64,000 nucleotides of DNA from Sinorhizobium numidicum (GCF_029892045.1 NZ_CP120368.1:3341001-3405000); one strand, 5' to 3'; shown: positions 17,773 through 26,929, counted from the stretch's first letter. A program made the numbers and translations. The notes: generated by a model not told the origin, from the sequence alone.

Positions 17773-18258
17773 ATGCGCACCTGGTTTCCCTACCCGCTGC
17801 TCTCGGCCGCCCTTTTCATCATGTGGCTGCTGCTGAACCAGTCCGTGGCGCCGGGTTCGATCCTGATCGGCCTGGTTCTAAGCACGGTCCTTGCCTGGGT
17901 AACGCTGAAACTGCAGCCCAAAAGATCGCATCTTCACCGTCTGCGGCGCGCGGCCGGCTTCAGTTACGGCGTCATCGCCGACGTCATCCGCTCGAACATC
18001 GCCGTCGCCCTGATCATCCTGCGTTCGCGACGGCGAAGGGCAAATTCCGGCTTCATGACCGTCGACCTCGAGCTCGACGACGAGAACGCGCTGGCTCTGC
18101 TCGCCTGCATCCTGACGGCAATGCCGGGTACGGCATGGCTGGAATATGATCGGCGCCAGAAGAAACTGCTGTTCCACGTGCTTGACATGGAGAACGAGGA
18201 TGTGTGGCGGCGCACGGTCAAGCGCTACGAAGCCGGATTGAAGGAGATATTCCAATGA
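17773..18258 (+). CDS. phaE: PhaE (MrpE) antiporter subunit
   Basis: 161 residues. Two N-terminal membrane segments (about 8-25 and 30-48) are followed by a cytoplasmic domain with LLACILTAMPGTAWLEYD, the characteristic MrpE region. The subunit is needed for assembly of the Mrp complex. Its stop overlaps the phaF start (ATGA), showing coupling. Confidence 0.94.
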   Translation: MRTWFPYPLLSAALFIMWLLLNQSVAPGSILIGLVLSTVLAWVTLKLQPKRSHLHRLRRAAGFSYGVIADVIRSNIAVALIILRSRRRRANSGFMTVDLELDDENALALLACILTAMPGTAWLEYDRRQKKLLFHVLDMENEDVWRRTVKRYEAGLKEIFQ

Positions 18259-18536
18259 TGGAGCTTGCGATCATCTGGTCGGTCCTCCTTGCGCAGGTGA
18301 TGCTTGCGATTGCGATGGCCTTTGCTCTCTACCGCATCGTCAAGGGCCCGCGGGGCCAGGATCGAATCCTCGGGCTCGACACGCTCTACATAAACGCGAT
18401 GCTGATGCTGCTTGCCTTCGGCATTCGTACGGCGAACACGATCTATTTCGAAATCGCGCTGATCATTGCGCTGATCGGCTTCGCCTCGTCCATCGCTTTT
18501 GCGAAATTCCTCATGCGCGGCGAGGTCATCGAATGA
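18255..18536 (+). CDS. phaF: PhaF (MrpF) antiporter subunit
   Basis: 93 residues, three membrane helices. The family motif KGPRGQDRILGLDTLY lies in the first cytoplasmic loop. The start is the ATG at 18255 overlapping phaE; a second ATG follows directly. The end overlaps phaG by four bases. Confidence 0.93.
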   Translation: MMELAIIWSVLLAQVMLAIAMAFALYRIVKGPRGQDRILGLDTLYINAMLMLLAFGIRTANTIYFEIALIIALIGFASSIAFAKFLMRGEVIE

Positions 18537-18904
18537 CCCATCTCACCGACCTCCCGCCTTGGGCTGCGATCGCCGTCTGCGCGCTGCTGCTTTCCGGTGC
18601 GGCGACGACGCTCGTCGGATCGCTCGGGCTGGTGCGTCTTTCCGATTTCTATGAGCGCCTGCACGCTCCGACGATTGCGACCAGCGGCGGCACGATACTC
18701 ATCTGCCTCGCGTCCATCCTTTGCTTCGCGGTATTGCAGAGCCGCTGGATCTTTCATGAACTGCTGATCATCTTCTTCGTGACGGTGACGACGCCGGTGA
18801 CCCTGATGCTGCTTGGCCAGGCTGCTCTCTATCGTGACCGCGTCGAGGAACGGCAGGGCATTCCTCGAAAGCCGAAGCCATCGGCCGAAGCGGACCCGGA
18901 ATGA
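18533..18904 (+). CDS. phaG: PhaG (MrpG) antiporter subunit
   Basis: 123 residues, last gene of the antiporter operon. Three membrane segments are present, with the MrpG signature LGLVRLSDFYERLHAPT around residues 33-49. The tail is hydrophilic. The stop is only 21 bases from the convergent cobM stop, with no obvious terminator hairpin between them. Confidence 0.93.
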   Translation: MTHLTDLPPWAAIAVCALLLSGAATTLVGSLGLVRLSDFYERLHAPTIATSGGTILICLASILCFAVLQSRWIFHELLIIFFVTVTTPVTLMLLGQAALYRDRVEERQGIPRKPKPSAEADPE

Positions 18905-18925
18905 CGAACGCGGAATACGGTCGCT

Positions 18926-19684
18926 CTATTCGCGTCCACGAAAGCGGCGCTGATAGGCAGGGTCGTAGAGCGAACTCTCACGGAAATCCGATGCCTCGAG
19001 CCCCGGCCCGACGAAAATCAGCGCAGTTCGTTCGATCGGCTCAGCCGCGACCTTGGCGGCGATATCGCCGAGCGTGCCGCGCAGCACCCGCTCATCGGGC
19101 CACGACGCCTTGACGACGATCGCGACGGGGCAATCGGCGCCGTAAAGCGGTGTCAGTTCCTCGATGACGCGATCGAGCGCATGGATGGCGAGGTGGATCG
19201 CCAGGGTTGAGCCCGTGGCACCGAAGGCAGCAAGCGTTTCCCTGTTCGGCATCGGCGACGCCCGGCCGGAAACGCGGGTCAGCACCAGGCTCTGCGCGAC
19301 CGTCGGAATCGTCAGTTCGCGGCCGAGCGTCGCCGCGGCGGCAGCGAACGCCGGCACGCCCGGCGTCATCGTATGGGCGATGCCATGTTTTTCAAGACGC
19401 CGGATCTGCTCGGCGACGGCACTCCAGACGGAAAGATCGCCGGAATGCAGCCGTGCAACGTCCTCACCGGCTGCCGCCGCGCGGACATATTCCGCCTCTA
19501 TCTCGTCGAGCGACATCGGCGCCGTATCGACGATACGCGCTCCCGGCGGGCAATATTGCAGAAGCTCCGGCGATACGATCGATCCGGCATAGAGGCAGAC
19601 GGGGCAGCGGCCGATCAGGTCCCTGCCTCTGACCGTGATCAGATCTGCCGCACCTGGGCCTGCGCCGATGAAATGCACCGTCAT
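18926..19684 (-). CDS. cobM: Precorrin-4 C11-methyltransferase
   Basis: Methylates precorrin-4 at C-11 with S-adenosylmethionine in the aerobic cobalamin pathway. 252 residues, tetrapyrrole methylase fold: N-terminal [18 protein letters not shown] (SAM-binding GxGPG), [15 protein letters not shown] (second loop) and [18 protein letters not shown], the last highly specific for CobM/CbiF. It follows cobL by 22 bases on the same strand, so cobL-cobM is probably one transcript. Confidence 0.95.
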   Translation of the reverse strand: MTVHFIGAGPGAADLITVRGRDLIGRCPVCLYAGSIVSPELLQYCPPGARIVDTAPMSLDEIEAEYVRAAAAGEDVARLHSGDLSVWSAVAEQIRRLEKHGIAHTMTPGVPAFAAAAATLGRELTIPTVAQSLVLTRVSGRASPMPNRETLAAFGATGSTLAIHLAIHALDRVIEELTPLYGADCPVAIVVKASWPDERVLRGTLGDIAAKVAAEPIERTALIFVGPGLEASDFRESSLYDPAYQRRFRGRE

Positions 19685-19706
19685 TAATCTATCCTCTCAT
19701 GAATAT

Positions 19707-20948
19707 TCAGGCTTTGACCCACGACCACTGCGTGACCGGCATCGCCGGCCGCCAGCCCGTCATCCTGCCGACCGGCGACGCCCGAGCAATGTCGATCCGG
19801 ATCAGCGAGCCGCCAAGTCGTGCGTGATGACCGATGAGCACGGCTTCCATCTCTGTCGTCACGGCATTCGCTACCAGCCGGCCGCCGGGCCGAAGCGCGG
19901 CGATTGCGGCTTCCATCACCCCCGGCTCGCTGCCGCCGCCGCCGACGAAGACGACGTCGGGTTGTGCAAGCCCGTTCAACGCCGCAGGTGCCTCGCCTTC
20001 GACAACCACCAGCCCCGGCACGCCGAAGCGCGCGGCATTCCGGCCGATACGCTCGGTCCGCTCCGGCGAGGCTTCGATGGCGATTGCCCGCATGGCGGGG
20101 TCCGCAAGCATCCATTCGATGGCGATCGAGCCGGAACCGGCGCCGATGTCCCAGAGAAGCTCGCCCCTGCGCGGCGCAAGTGCCGAAAGCGTCAGCGCCC
20201 GCACCTCGCGCTTGGTGATCTGGCCGTCATGCTCGAAGAGCGCGTCGTCGAGACCGGCGGCAAGCGGCAGAACGCGCGCACCGGCGTCGGCAACCACTTC
20301 AATCGCGCACACGTTTAGGGATTGGATGTCTTCAAGCGCAAAACGGGCAGCAATCTGCTGTGAGACGCGCTCGCGCTTCCCTCCCAACGCCTCAAGAACT
20401 GTAAGCTGCGACTGACCGAAGCCGTTTTCGCGAAGCAGTTCGGCAACTCCCTTCGGACCGCTCTCGTCGGAGGTCAGCGCCAAAACGCGCGCACCCGGTT
20501 GGAGGTGCGGCCGGATGAGATCGAGCGGGCGGCCATGCAGCGAAACGGTCGCGACCTCCTGCAGTGCCCAGCCGAGCCGGGAGGCCGCCAGGCTGAATGC
20601 CGACGGCGCGGGAATTGTTCGTATCTCGGCGGCGTCGATGCGGCGCGCCAGCGTAGCACCGACGCCGAACAGGAACGGGTCGCCGGAGGCGAGCACGACG
20701 ACGGGACTGCCACGCCGTGAAACGATCGCCTCGACGGATTTTTCGAAAGGACTCTGCCAGATCTGGCGTTCGCTTTTGATCAACGCCGCCGCGAGCTCGA
20801 GATGGCGGGCACCGCCGAAAACGACCGGCGCGGCTGCAATGAGCCGCTTGGCCTCGTCGCCGAGACCGGCTACACCATCCTCACCGATACCGATGACGGT
20901 CAACCAGGGGGCGACAATGGCCGAGGCACTGTTCCAGATGTCAGCCAT
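19707..20948 (-). CDS. cobL: Precorrin-6Y C5,15-methyltransferase (decarboxylating)
   Basis: Two-domain enzyme, 413 residues from the ATG at 20948. The N-terminal half is a CobE-type tetrapyrrole methylase (LTVIGIGEDG, VLASGDPFLFGVGATL) that methylates C-5. The C-terminal half is a CbiT-type Rossmann methyltransferase (LLWDIGAGSGSIAIEWM) that methylates C-15 and removes the acetate carboxyl. I chose MADIWNS because GAGG-like GCGAGG sits eight bases upstream. The earlier in-frame start at 20984 would add 12 residues. This 5' end overlaps the 5' end of the oppositely transcribed cobK by 32 bases. Confidence 0.93.
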   Translation of the reverse strand: MADIWNSASAIVAPWLTVIGIGEDGVAGLGDEAKRLIAAAPVVFGGARHLELAAALIKSERQIWQSPFEKSVEAIVSRRGSPVVVLASGDPFLFGVGATLARRIDAAEIRTIPAPSAFSLAASRLGWALQEVATVSLHGRPLDLIRPHLQPGARVLALTSDESGPKGVAELLRENGFGQSQLTVLEALGGKRERVSQQIAARFALEDIQSLNVCAIEVVADAGARVLPLAAGLDDALFEHDGQITKREVRALTLSALAPRRGELLWDIGAGSGSIAIEWMLADPAMRAIAIEASPERTERIGRNAARFGVPGLVVVEGEAPAALNGLAQPDVVFVGGGGSEPGVMEAAIAALRPGGRLVANAVTTEMEAVLIGHHARLGGSLIRIDIARASPVGRMTGWRPAMPVTQWSWVKA

Positions 20949-21717
20949 GGGCAGACCTCGCATTCTGATCCTCGGCGGCACCACCGAAGCGCGACAGCTT
21001 GCCGAACGCCTCGCCGCCGAGCCGCGCTACGATGCGGCGATCTCGCTTGCCGGACGCACGGCCGATCCGCGCCCTCAGCCGCTGCCGACGCGCATCGGCG
21101 GCTTCGGCGGCGCGGAAGGACTTTCCGCCTTCCTGAAGGCTGAGGACGTCTCCTTGCTCATCGACGCGACGCACCCCTTTGCCGCCCGCATCTCCCACAA
21201 CGCCGCGGTGGCGACGGAGGCTACCGGAACGCCGCTCTTCGCGCTGCGCCGGCCGCCCTGGAAGATCGAGGCCGGCGATCGCTGGACGCGTGTCGCAAGC
21301 GTGGCGGAGGCAGTAACTGCGCTCGGCGAAACGCCGCGCCGCGCCTTCCTGGCGATCGGCCGGCAGGAGGCGTTTCACTTCGAAAGGGCGCCGCAGCATA
21401 GCTATGTCGTGCGTAGTGTAGACCCCGTGACGCCGCCGCTGAACCTGCCGGACGTCACCGCTATCCTCGCCTGCGGCCCTTTCGCGGAGGCGGACGAGAT
21501 GGAGTTGCTCAGCCAGCACGGAATCGATGTCATGGTCGCAAAGAACAGCGGTGGCGGCGCCACTTACGGCAAGATCGCCGCTGCACGCAGCCTCGGTATC
21601 GAAGTCATCATGGTCGAGCGCCGCAAGCCCGCCGATGTCCCCTCGGTCAGTGATTGCGAACAAGCGCTCGAACACATCCATCAATTGCTTTCCCCGCAGA
21701 AGGACCGCGGCGTGTAA
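20917..21717 (+). CDS. cobK: Precorrin-6A reductase
   Basis: Reduces precorrin-6A to precorrin-6B with NADPH. 266 residues: RILILGGTTEARQLAERLA opens the Rossmann-like fold, DATHPFAARIS and IGRQEAFHF are family motifs, and VAKNSGGGATYGKI binds substrate near the C-terminus. I prefer the ATG at 20917 because AGGGGG lies at 20906-20911; the later ATG at 20947 would give 256 residues. It is the only cob gene here on the plus strand, overlapping cobL head-to-head at its start and cobJ tail-to-tail by 37 bases at its end. Confidence 0.92.
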   Translation: MAEALFQMSAMGRPRILILGGTTEARQLAERLAAEPRYDAAISLAGRTADPRPQPLPTRIGGFGGAEGLSAFLKAEDVSLLIDATHPFAARISHNAAVATEATGTPLFALRRPPWKIEAGDRWTRVASVAEAVTALGETPRRAFLAIGRQEAFHFERAPQHSYVVRSVDPVTPPLNLPDVTAILACGPFAEADEMELLSQHGIDVMVAKNSGGGATYGKIAAARSLGIEVIMVERRKPADVPSVSDCEQALEHIHQLLSPQKDRGV

Positions 21718-22445
21718 ACGAGGTCCGGCCTTCCATTTCGGGCAACGATCCGCGTTTCCGGCGAACCGATGATCACGCAAGTCGCCATGTCGGCGCGGCC
21801 CGGATCGGCTTCGCCAAGCGGCATTATGGTCATGCGTTCGTCCGGGCGTCCGGCTGCGCGGCCGAAGATGACCGGAACGCGAGGCGGCAATACCTCGCGC
21901 AGGATCGCGAAGGCTTCGCCGAGCTGCCAGGGCCGTGCCTTGCTGATCGGATTGTAGAGGGCGATCACCAGCCCGGCTTCGGCGGCAAGCCGCAACCGTT
22001 TCGTAATCACCTCCCACGGCTTCAGGTTATCCGAGAGCGACATGGCGCAGAAATCATGACCGAGCGGCGCGCCGATGCGCGCGGCGACCGCGAGCATCGC
22101 GGTAACGCCCGGCGTGATCACCAGATCGACCTGCCGCCATTCCTCCGGACCCTTGTCGATCGCCTCGCAGACCGCCGCTGCCATCGCGAAGATGCCCGGA
22201 TCGCCGCCTGAAACCACACAGACATTGACGCCGGCGGCAGCACGGGCGAGAGCTGTCTGGGCGCGGTCCAGTTCTTCGCGATTGTCGGATGCAATGCGAT
22301 GCTGGTCGGCTCGGAGACTCAAGCGGTCGAGATAGGGGCCATAGCCGAAGAACTCGGTCGCCGCGGCAATCGCCTCCCCTGTCTCCGGCGTCATCTGCGC
22401 CGGATTGCCGGGACCGGTGCCGACGATGAAAAGCTTTCCCGTCAT
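21681..22445 (-). CDS. cobJ: Precorrin-3B C17-methyltransferase
   Basis: Catalyses the ring-contracting C-17 methylation of precorrin-3B to precorrin-4. 254 residues. KLFIVGTGPGNPAQMTPET is the SAM-binding N-terminus, VVSGGDPGIFAMA the second loop, and ALYNPISKARPWQLGEA and VIFGRAAGRPDE are CobJ-specific. Its start overlaps the cobI stop by four bases. The 3' end overlaps cobK on the opposite strand. Confidence 0.95.
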   Translation of the reverse strand: MTGKLFIVGTGPGNPAQMTPETGEAIAAATEFFGYGPYLDRLSLRADQHRIASDNREELDRAQTALARAAAGVNVCVVSGGDPGIFAMAAAVCEAIDKGPEEWRQVDLVITPGVTAMLAVAARIGAPLGHDFCAMSLSDNLKPWEVITKRLRLAAEAGLVIALYNPISKARPWQLGEAFAILREVLPPRVPVIFGRAAGRPDERMTIMPLGEADPGRADMATCVIIGSPETRIVARNGRPDLVYTPRSFCGESN

Positions 22446-23197
22446 GGCCTGTCCTTCCAGCCTGGCCTATCCTTCCAACCGGGAACAAGCACGAGCGAAA
22501 AATAGGGCGCCTCATCGTCGGGCTTCTCGCCGAGCGGGATCATCGCAGCGTTTTTCATCGTGCCGCGTTCGACATAGACGGCGCCATCGAGCCTGCCGGC
22601 GGCGCTAAGGGCGCGGCGGATCTTCGCCAGGTTACGGCCGACCTTCATGATGACGGCAGCCTCGGTATCGGCCAGGCGCCGCTGAAGCTCGCGCTCGCGC
22701 ATCGTGCCCGGGAGAACCGAGAGAACATCGTCACCCTGCACGAGCGGTAACCCGGCAAGCGACCAGCAGCCGGACATGGCGGTGATGCCGGGAATAACCT
22801 CGACCGGAAATCGGCCGGCAAGCCGCACATGCAGATGCATGTAGGACCCATAGAAGAGCGGGTCGCCCTCGCTAAGCACCGCCACGGTTCGTCCCGCCGC
22901 AAGATGCGCCGCCACCGCCTCCGCCGACATATTATAGAAATCGGTGATCTGGCTCTTATAGGCGCTGTCGTCCTTGTCGATCTCGGTCGTCACCGGATAG
23001 TAGAGCGGCAGCTCGATAAATCCCGGCCTTAAAAGGCCTTCGACCACGGCGCGGCCGTTGCCGTTGCGCCCTGCCTTGGCGAAATAGGCGACCACGTCGG
23101 CCTCGCCGAGCGCCCGCACCGCCTTCACCGTCAGCAGTTCGGGATCGCCGGGGCCGGTTCCGACGCCAATCAGTGTTCCCTTCTCCGCCGCGCTCAC
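22442..23197 (-). CDS. cobI: Precorrin-2 C20-methyltransferase
   Basis: Methylates precorrin-2 at C-20 to give precorrin-3A. 251 residues. IGVGTGPGDPELLTVKAV is the SAM site, VVAYFAKAGRNG and VLSEGDPLFYGSYMH are typical of CobI/CbiL, and VIPGITAMSGCW follows. The C-terminus ends in a perfect duplication of a six-residue unit (PGWKDR twice, then P), encoded by an 18-base imperfect tandem repeat at about 22445-22485. Overlaps cobH by four bases at its start and cobJ by four at its end. Confidence 0.95.
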   Translation of the reverse strand: MSAAEKGTLIGVGTGPGDPELLTVKAVRALGEADVVAYFAKAGRNGNGRAVVEGLLRPGFIELPLYYPVTTEIDKDDSAYKSQITDFYNMSAEAVAAHLAAGRTVAVLSEGDPLFYGSYMHLHVRLAGRFPVEVIPGITAMSGCWSLAGLPLVQGDDVLSVLPGTMRERELQRRLADTEAAVIMKVGRNLAKIRRALSAAGRLDGAVYVERGTMKNAAMIPLGEKPDDEAPYFSLVLVPGWKDRPGWKDRP

Positions 23198-23826
23198 AGG
23201 CCCGGCCTCGCGAGCGAATTCAGCGCTGCCGCCGTCATCGCACTGCCACCGAGACGGCCGCGCACGATCGCGAAGGGAACGCCATAGGAATTCTCGGCCA
23301 GCGCATCCTTCGATTCCGCCGCGCCGACGAAACCGACCGGCATGCCCAGGATCGCCGCCGGCTTCGGCGCACCGTCGCGCAGCATTTCGAGCAGATAGAA
23401 GAGCGCCGTCGGGGCATTGCCGATGGCAACGACGGAGCCCGCGATCCGTTCGCCCCAGAGCTTCAACGCCGCCGCCGAGCGCGTATTGCCAATTTCCGCG
23501 GCGATTTCGACCGTACGCGGATCGCGAAGGGTGCAGATGACGTCGTTTGCTGCCGGCAGCCGCGTCCGCGTGACGCCATGGGCAACCATCTCCGCATCGC
23601 AGAAGATCGGCGCGCCGTTCTTCAGCGCTGCGCGCGCAGCGGAAACGAAATCTCGCGAGAAGACGAATTGGCGCGTAGCCTCCACCGAGCCGCAGGCATG
23701 CACCATACGCACCGCGAGATCGGCCTCCTCCTCCGAGAAGCCGGAAAGATCGGCTTCCGCCCGGATGATCGCGAAGGAACGCTCGTAGATGGCGTTGCCA
23801 TCGCGGATATAGTCATAGTCCGGCAT
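23194..23826 (-). CDS. cobH: Precorrin-8X methylmutase
   Basis: Moves the C-11 methyl group to C-12, converting precorrin-8X to hydrogenobyrinic acid. 210 residues, normal length. The catalytic histidine lies in MVHACGSVEATRQF (His at residue 43). DVICTLRDPRTVEIA and LGMPVGFVGAAESKDAL are conserved substrate-binding stretches. It sits two bases after cobG and overlaps cobI by four, so it is in the cobG-H-I-J transcript. Confidence 0.96.
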   Translation of the reverse strand: MPDYDYIRDGNAIYERSFAIIRAEADLSGFSEEEADLAVRMVHACGSVEATRQFVFSRDFVSAARAALKNGAPIFCDAEMVAHGVTRTRLPAANDVICTLRDPRTVEIAAEIGNTRSAAALKLWGERIAGSVVAIGNAPTALFYLLEMLRDGAPKPAAILGMPVGFVGAAESKDALAENSYGVPFAIVRGRLGGSAMTAAALNSLARPGL

Positions 23827-23828
23827 TT

Positions 23829-25199
23829 CTATCCCTGTTCAAACGCTGCAGCGATGCGCGCGGTCCCGAGCCGTGTAAGACAGGACCGGGCCGATTCGCC
23901 AGCGTCTTTGTTTTCCTGAACCAGCGCATTGAGGCGCGCGAGCGCGGATCTTATTTCGTTTTCACCCCTGTAGGCGCTCGGCGCGACGGAAGCAGTGCCA
24001 TTTACGACAAGCGCATGTCCTGATGGCGCACCGACCAGCGTTAACGGGGAAGCCGTTGGCTTGGCGCAGCCCTTGCCGCAGCCGGAGAGATGAACAACCA
24101 GCGAGCCGTCGAGAAGCGCAGGCCCGACCTCGACCAATAGCCTTGCCGCGGCCTTGGTGTCCATCAGCGCCGAGGCGCAGGCGCCCTTGCCGGCGCAGGT
24201 GGCGATGTGATTGCGCGGATCATCGCAAGAGACGAGAAACCCGTGCGAATGCGCGACACTTTGCGCCACAACGGCCGCCTCGCTTGAAAACCCCATGACG
24301 AGGAGACCATGCCGCGGCGCCAGGCGTATCTCGGTTGCGCCCAGCTCTTCCGCCCGTTGGACAAACGCAGTCAGATTGGCGGCATCGGTCTGGGCAAAGG
24401 CAAGGCCGAGGCCGAGCACGAGGCCGGAATGGCCGAAATCATGAATGCCGGCGGGCGGCAAAGGCGAAGCGCCATGTGCTATCGCTGGCAACGTGCCGTC
24501 GAAAGGACAGCGCGCGCGGATGCGACCCACATTCAGGTCGCGGCCGCGAGCAGCAGCACCGAGAGTGCTGAGTTCCACGAGGGTCGTCATGGCGGCGGGG
24601 ACGACCCGTTCCGGTTTCAACAGGGCAACCGGCCTTGCCGAGCGCGCGGTTCCGCCGATCGAAAGCAGCCAGCATAGGCCGTCTTCGCGATTGACGGCGT
24701 CAAGACGCAGGTCGGCTGCGACGTCTTGAAGATGAAGGCGTCCGCCGCCATCGACGATGATCGACAGCTTCGGCGCAAGCGTCAGAGCCGGTCGCTCGCG
24801 AGAGATCGCCGACCGCAATGCGCGAGCCAGCGGCCGAGGGTCGAGGATCTCATTCGGGTCGAAGCCGGCAAGCGGCGGCGTCTCGATCGCAAGGCCCTCG
24901 GCAATCGCAATTCCCGCCTCTCCGATCGCCGCGGCGAGCTTCGGAACGCTCGATGCGGTGAGCCCGCGGATCTGCAGATTCCCCCGCGCCGTGATTTCCA
25001 GGATCCCGCTGCCATGTGCCACCGCCGCACCGGCAAGCGCTTTCAGTTCTGCCGGGGTCAGACCATCGGCCGCGGGCCGAAGACGCACGAGCAGGCCATC
25101 GCCGGTCTGCATCGGCCTTGCCAGCGACGGACAGGCGCCACGGCGCATCATTGCGCCGGCTCCGTCTGGCTCAGACCCGGGCAAAACACAGCTTGTCAT
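23829..25199 (-). CDS. cobG: Precorrin-3B synthase (O2-dependent monooxygenase)
   Basis: Uses molecular oxygen to hydroxylate precorrin-3A at C-20 and form the lactone of precorrin-3B; its presence marks the aerobic route. 456 residues, nitrite/sulfite-reductase ferredoxin-like halves. MQTGDGLLVRLRP is the first conserved block. CAGKGAC and SGCGKGCAK supply the four cysteines for the 4Fe-4S cluster, next to where sirohaem would bind in relatives. The ATG at 25199 is used; internal methionines at residues 16-17 are alternatives. A TTGA-N6-TCAA palindrome lies 84-99 bases upstream. Confidence 0.94.
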   Translation of the reverse strand: MTSCVLPGSEPDGAGAMMRRGACPSLARPMQTGDGLLVRLRPAADGLTPAELKALAGAAVAHGSGILEITARGNLQIRGLTASSVPKLAAAIGEAGIAIAEGLAIETPPLAGFDPNEILDPRPLARALRSAISRERPALTLAPKLSIIVDGGGRLHLQDVAADLRLDAVNREDGLCWLLSIGGTARSARPVALLKPERVVPAAMTTLVELSTLGAAARGRDLNVGRIRARCPFDGTLPAIAHGASPLPPAGIHDFGHSGLVLGLGLAFAQTDAANLTAFVQRAEELGATEIRLAPRHGLLVMGFSSEAAVVAQSVAHSHGFLVSCDDPRNHIATCAGKGACASALMDTKAAARLLVEVGPALLDGSLVVHLSGCGKGCAKPTASPLTLVGAPSGHALVVNGTASVAPSAYRGENEIRSALARLNALVQENKDAGESARSCLTRLGTARIAAAFEQG

Positions 25200-25281
25200 C
25201 GTCGTCCGCCATACTTCGGCAAGATCAGCGTTTCCTGGTGCAGACAGTCATTTTCTCCAAGCCTATAGCACGGGCCGATGC

Positions 25282-25297
25282 TTTGAGAGAGATCAAA
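25282..25297 (-). promoter_or_regulatory. FixK/FNR-type box upstream of cobG
   Basis: TTTGA-GAGAGA-TCAAA is a 16-bp palindrome containing a perfect TTGA-N6-TCAA core (25283-25296), the binding consensus of FixK/FnrN proteins in rhizobia. Its centre is about 90 bases before the cobG start in the 118-base gap after cobF. Spacing would suit an activator site at -41.5 for a start near 25248. Function is inferred only from the motif. Confidence 0.55.
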
Positions 25298-25317
25298 GAC
25301 GGCGATCGACGCCGCCG

Positions 25318-26088
25318 CTATTCATCGAAATCAGCCCCCTTGCGCAAGAGATAGATATCCATGATCCATCCCATGCGCGCCCGTGCCTGAGCGCGGGCGT
25401 TCAGGATATCCTCCTTCACATCCGCGAGACGTCCGGAGATGACGATCTCATCCGGGGTGCCGAGATAGGCGCCCCAGTAGATTTCGGCATCCGGATCATC
25501 GATCTCTTGAAACGCCTGCTCGCCATCAAGCATGACGACCGCCGTCTCGCTTTTCGCGGGGAAGCTCTCGGCCAGCCGCCGGCCCGTGGTGATCTCGACC
25601 GGTTTGCCGACGAGGTTGAGCGGTATGCGATGGCTGGCGCAGAGCGCCTGAAGGCTGGTGATGCCGGGAACGACTTCGAAGTCGATAGCGACCCGCCCGC
25701 GCGCTCTCACCCTTTCGACAATCCGGATCGTGCTGTCGTAAAGCATCGGGTCGCCCCAGACGAGGAAGGCGCCGCTCTGCCCCTCCCTGAGCTCATGCTG
25801 CAGCAGATCTTCGTAGGTAGCGGCGATGCCGGCATGCCATTCGTCTACGCTCTCGCCATAGCTGCGCCCCTCGGTCCGGCGGATCGGTACGGCAAACTCG
25901 ACCGTGCGGCTGTCGCCTCGCGTCACGTAGCGCGCGCAGATTTCCCGGCGCACCTCGGCAAGCTCCGCCTTGTTGGCGCCCTTCGTCGGAATGAAGAGCA
26001 CGTCGGCCCGGTTCAGCGCATTGATCGCCTGAACGGTTATGTGTTCCGGGTTGCCAGCGCCAATGCCGATGATCAGGATATGCCGCAT
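25318..26088 (-). CDS. cobF: Precorrin-6A synthase (deacetylating)
   Basis: Methylates C-1 of precorrin-5 and releases acetate in the aerobic pathway. 256 residues from the ATG at 26088, preceded by GGGAGA six bases upstream; a longer in-frame start at 26121 is less likely. ILIIGIGAGNPEHITVQA is the SAM-binding N-terminus, LVWGDPMLYDSTIRIVE and VVPGITSLQALCA are conserved loops. It is separated from cobG by 118 bases containing a FixK-like box, so cobG-J may have its own promoter as well as read-through. Confidence 0.94.
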   Translation of the reverse strand: MRHILIIGIGAGNPEHITVQAINALNRADVLFIPTKGANKAELAEVRREICARYVTRGDSRTVEFAVPIRRTEGRSYGESVDEWHAGIAATYEDLLQHELREGQSGAFLVWGDPMLYDSTIRIVERVRARGRVAIDFEVVPGITSLQALCASHRIPLNLVGKPVEITTGRRLAESFPAKSETAVVMLDGEQAFQEIDDPDAEIYWGAYLGTPDEIVISGRLADVKEDILNARAQARARMGWIMDIYLLRKGADFDE

Positions 26089-26203
26089 GCCGTCTCTCCC
26101 GTCTGTTCCCGCGCCGCGCATCCAGGCCGTGCGCAGGCCCGTCTTTGGCGGATCGGGGCGGCCAAGGCAAGGCCCATCCGCGACAGGTCGCCGATGGGCC
26201 GCG

Positions 26204-26929
26204 TCAACACGGCGGTGCGGACTGCCGATCGATTGCCAGCGGAGGACTTTCCGGCAGCCGCCAATCGATCGGATCGAGTCCTTTCGACTTCAGGAAGGCA
26301 TTTGCCTTGGAGAAATGCCGGCAGCCGAAGAAGCCGGAATGCGCCGAGAGCGGCGAAGGATGCGGTGCGGTCAGCACCAAATGGCGGGAACGATCGACGA
26401 AGGCCGCCTTCTTCTGCGCGTAGGAGCCCCACAGCATGAAGACCACGGGCTGCTCCTGCTCGTTCACCGCGCGGATCACCGCGTCCGTGAATCGCTCCCA
26501 GCCCTTTCCCTGATGCGAAGCGGCCCGGCCGCGCTCCACCGTCAGCACGGCGTTCAGGAGCAGAACGCCCTGATCCGCCCAGCTTTCGAGGAAGCCGTGG
26601 CGCGCCGGCGGAATGCCGAGATCGTCCTGAAGCTCCTTGTAGATGTTGACGAGCGAAGGCGGCGTACGCACGCCCGGCCGCACGCTGAAGCAAAGCCCAT
26701 GCGCTTGGCCGTCACCGTGATAGGGGTCCTGCCCGAGAATGACGACCTTCACCCTGCCGAGGGGCGTGAGATCGAGCGCCCGGAAATATTCGCTGCCCCT
26801 CGGATAAATCTGCCGACCTTCCTGCTTCTCCTCAAGCAGGAAACGCTTGAGATCGGTCATGTAGCCATGCCGGAATTCCGGCGCCAACGCGGTTTTCCAG
26901 CTCTCTTCCAGCTTGACCGTCACATCCAT
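26204..26929 (-). CDS. ung: Uracil-DNA glycosylase, family 1
   Basis: Removes uracil from DNA to start base-excision repair. 241 residues from the ATG at 26929; the frame extends upstream but only the shorter form matches the family. [18 protein letters not shown] carries the catalytic aspartate (GQDPYHG), [10 protein letters not shown] the uracil-binding asparagine region, and [14 protein letters not shown] the catalytic histidine (HPSPLS). The C-terminal 25 residues are an extension. Divergent from modA, with about 205 bases between starts. Confidence 0.96.
   Translation of the reverse strand: MDVTVKLEESWKTALAPEFRHGYMTDLKRFLLEEKQEGRQIYPRGSEYFRALDLTPLGRVKVVILGQDPYHGDGQAHGLCFSVRPGVRTPPSLVNIYKELQDDLGIPPARHGFLESWADQGVLLLNAVLTVERGRAASHQGKGWERFTDAVIRAVNEQEQPVVFMLWGSYAQKKAAFVDRSRHLVLTAPHPSPLSAHSGFFGCRHFSKANAFLKSKGLDPIDWRLPESPPLAIDRQSAPPC

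Noticed and set aside
26089..26203. Possible cobalamin riboswitch before cobF
   Set aside because: No B12-box-like conserved sequence (GCCACTG) or typical long leader was seen in the gap or before cobG.
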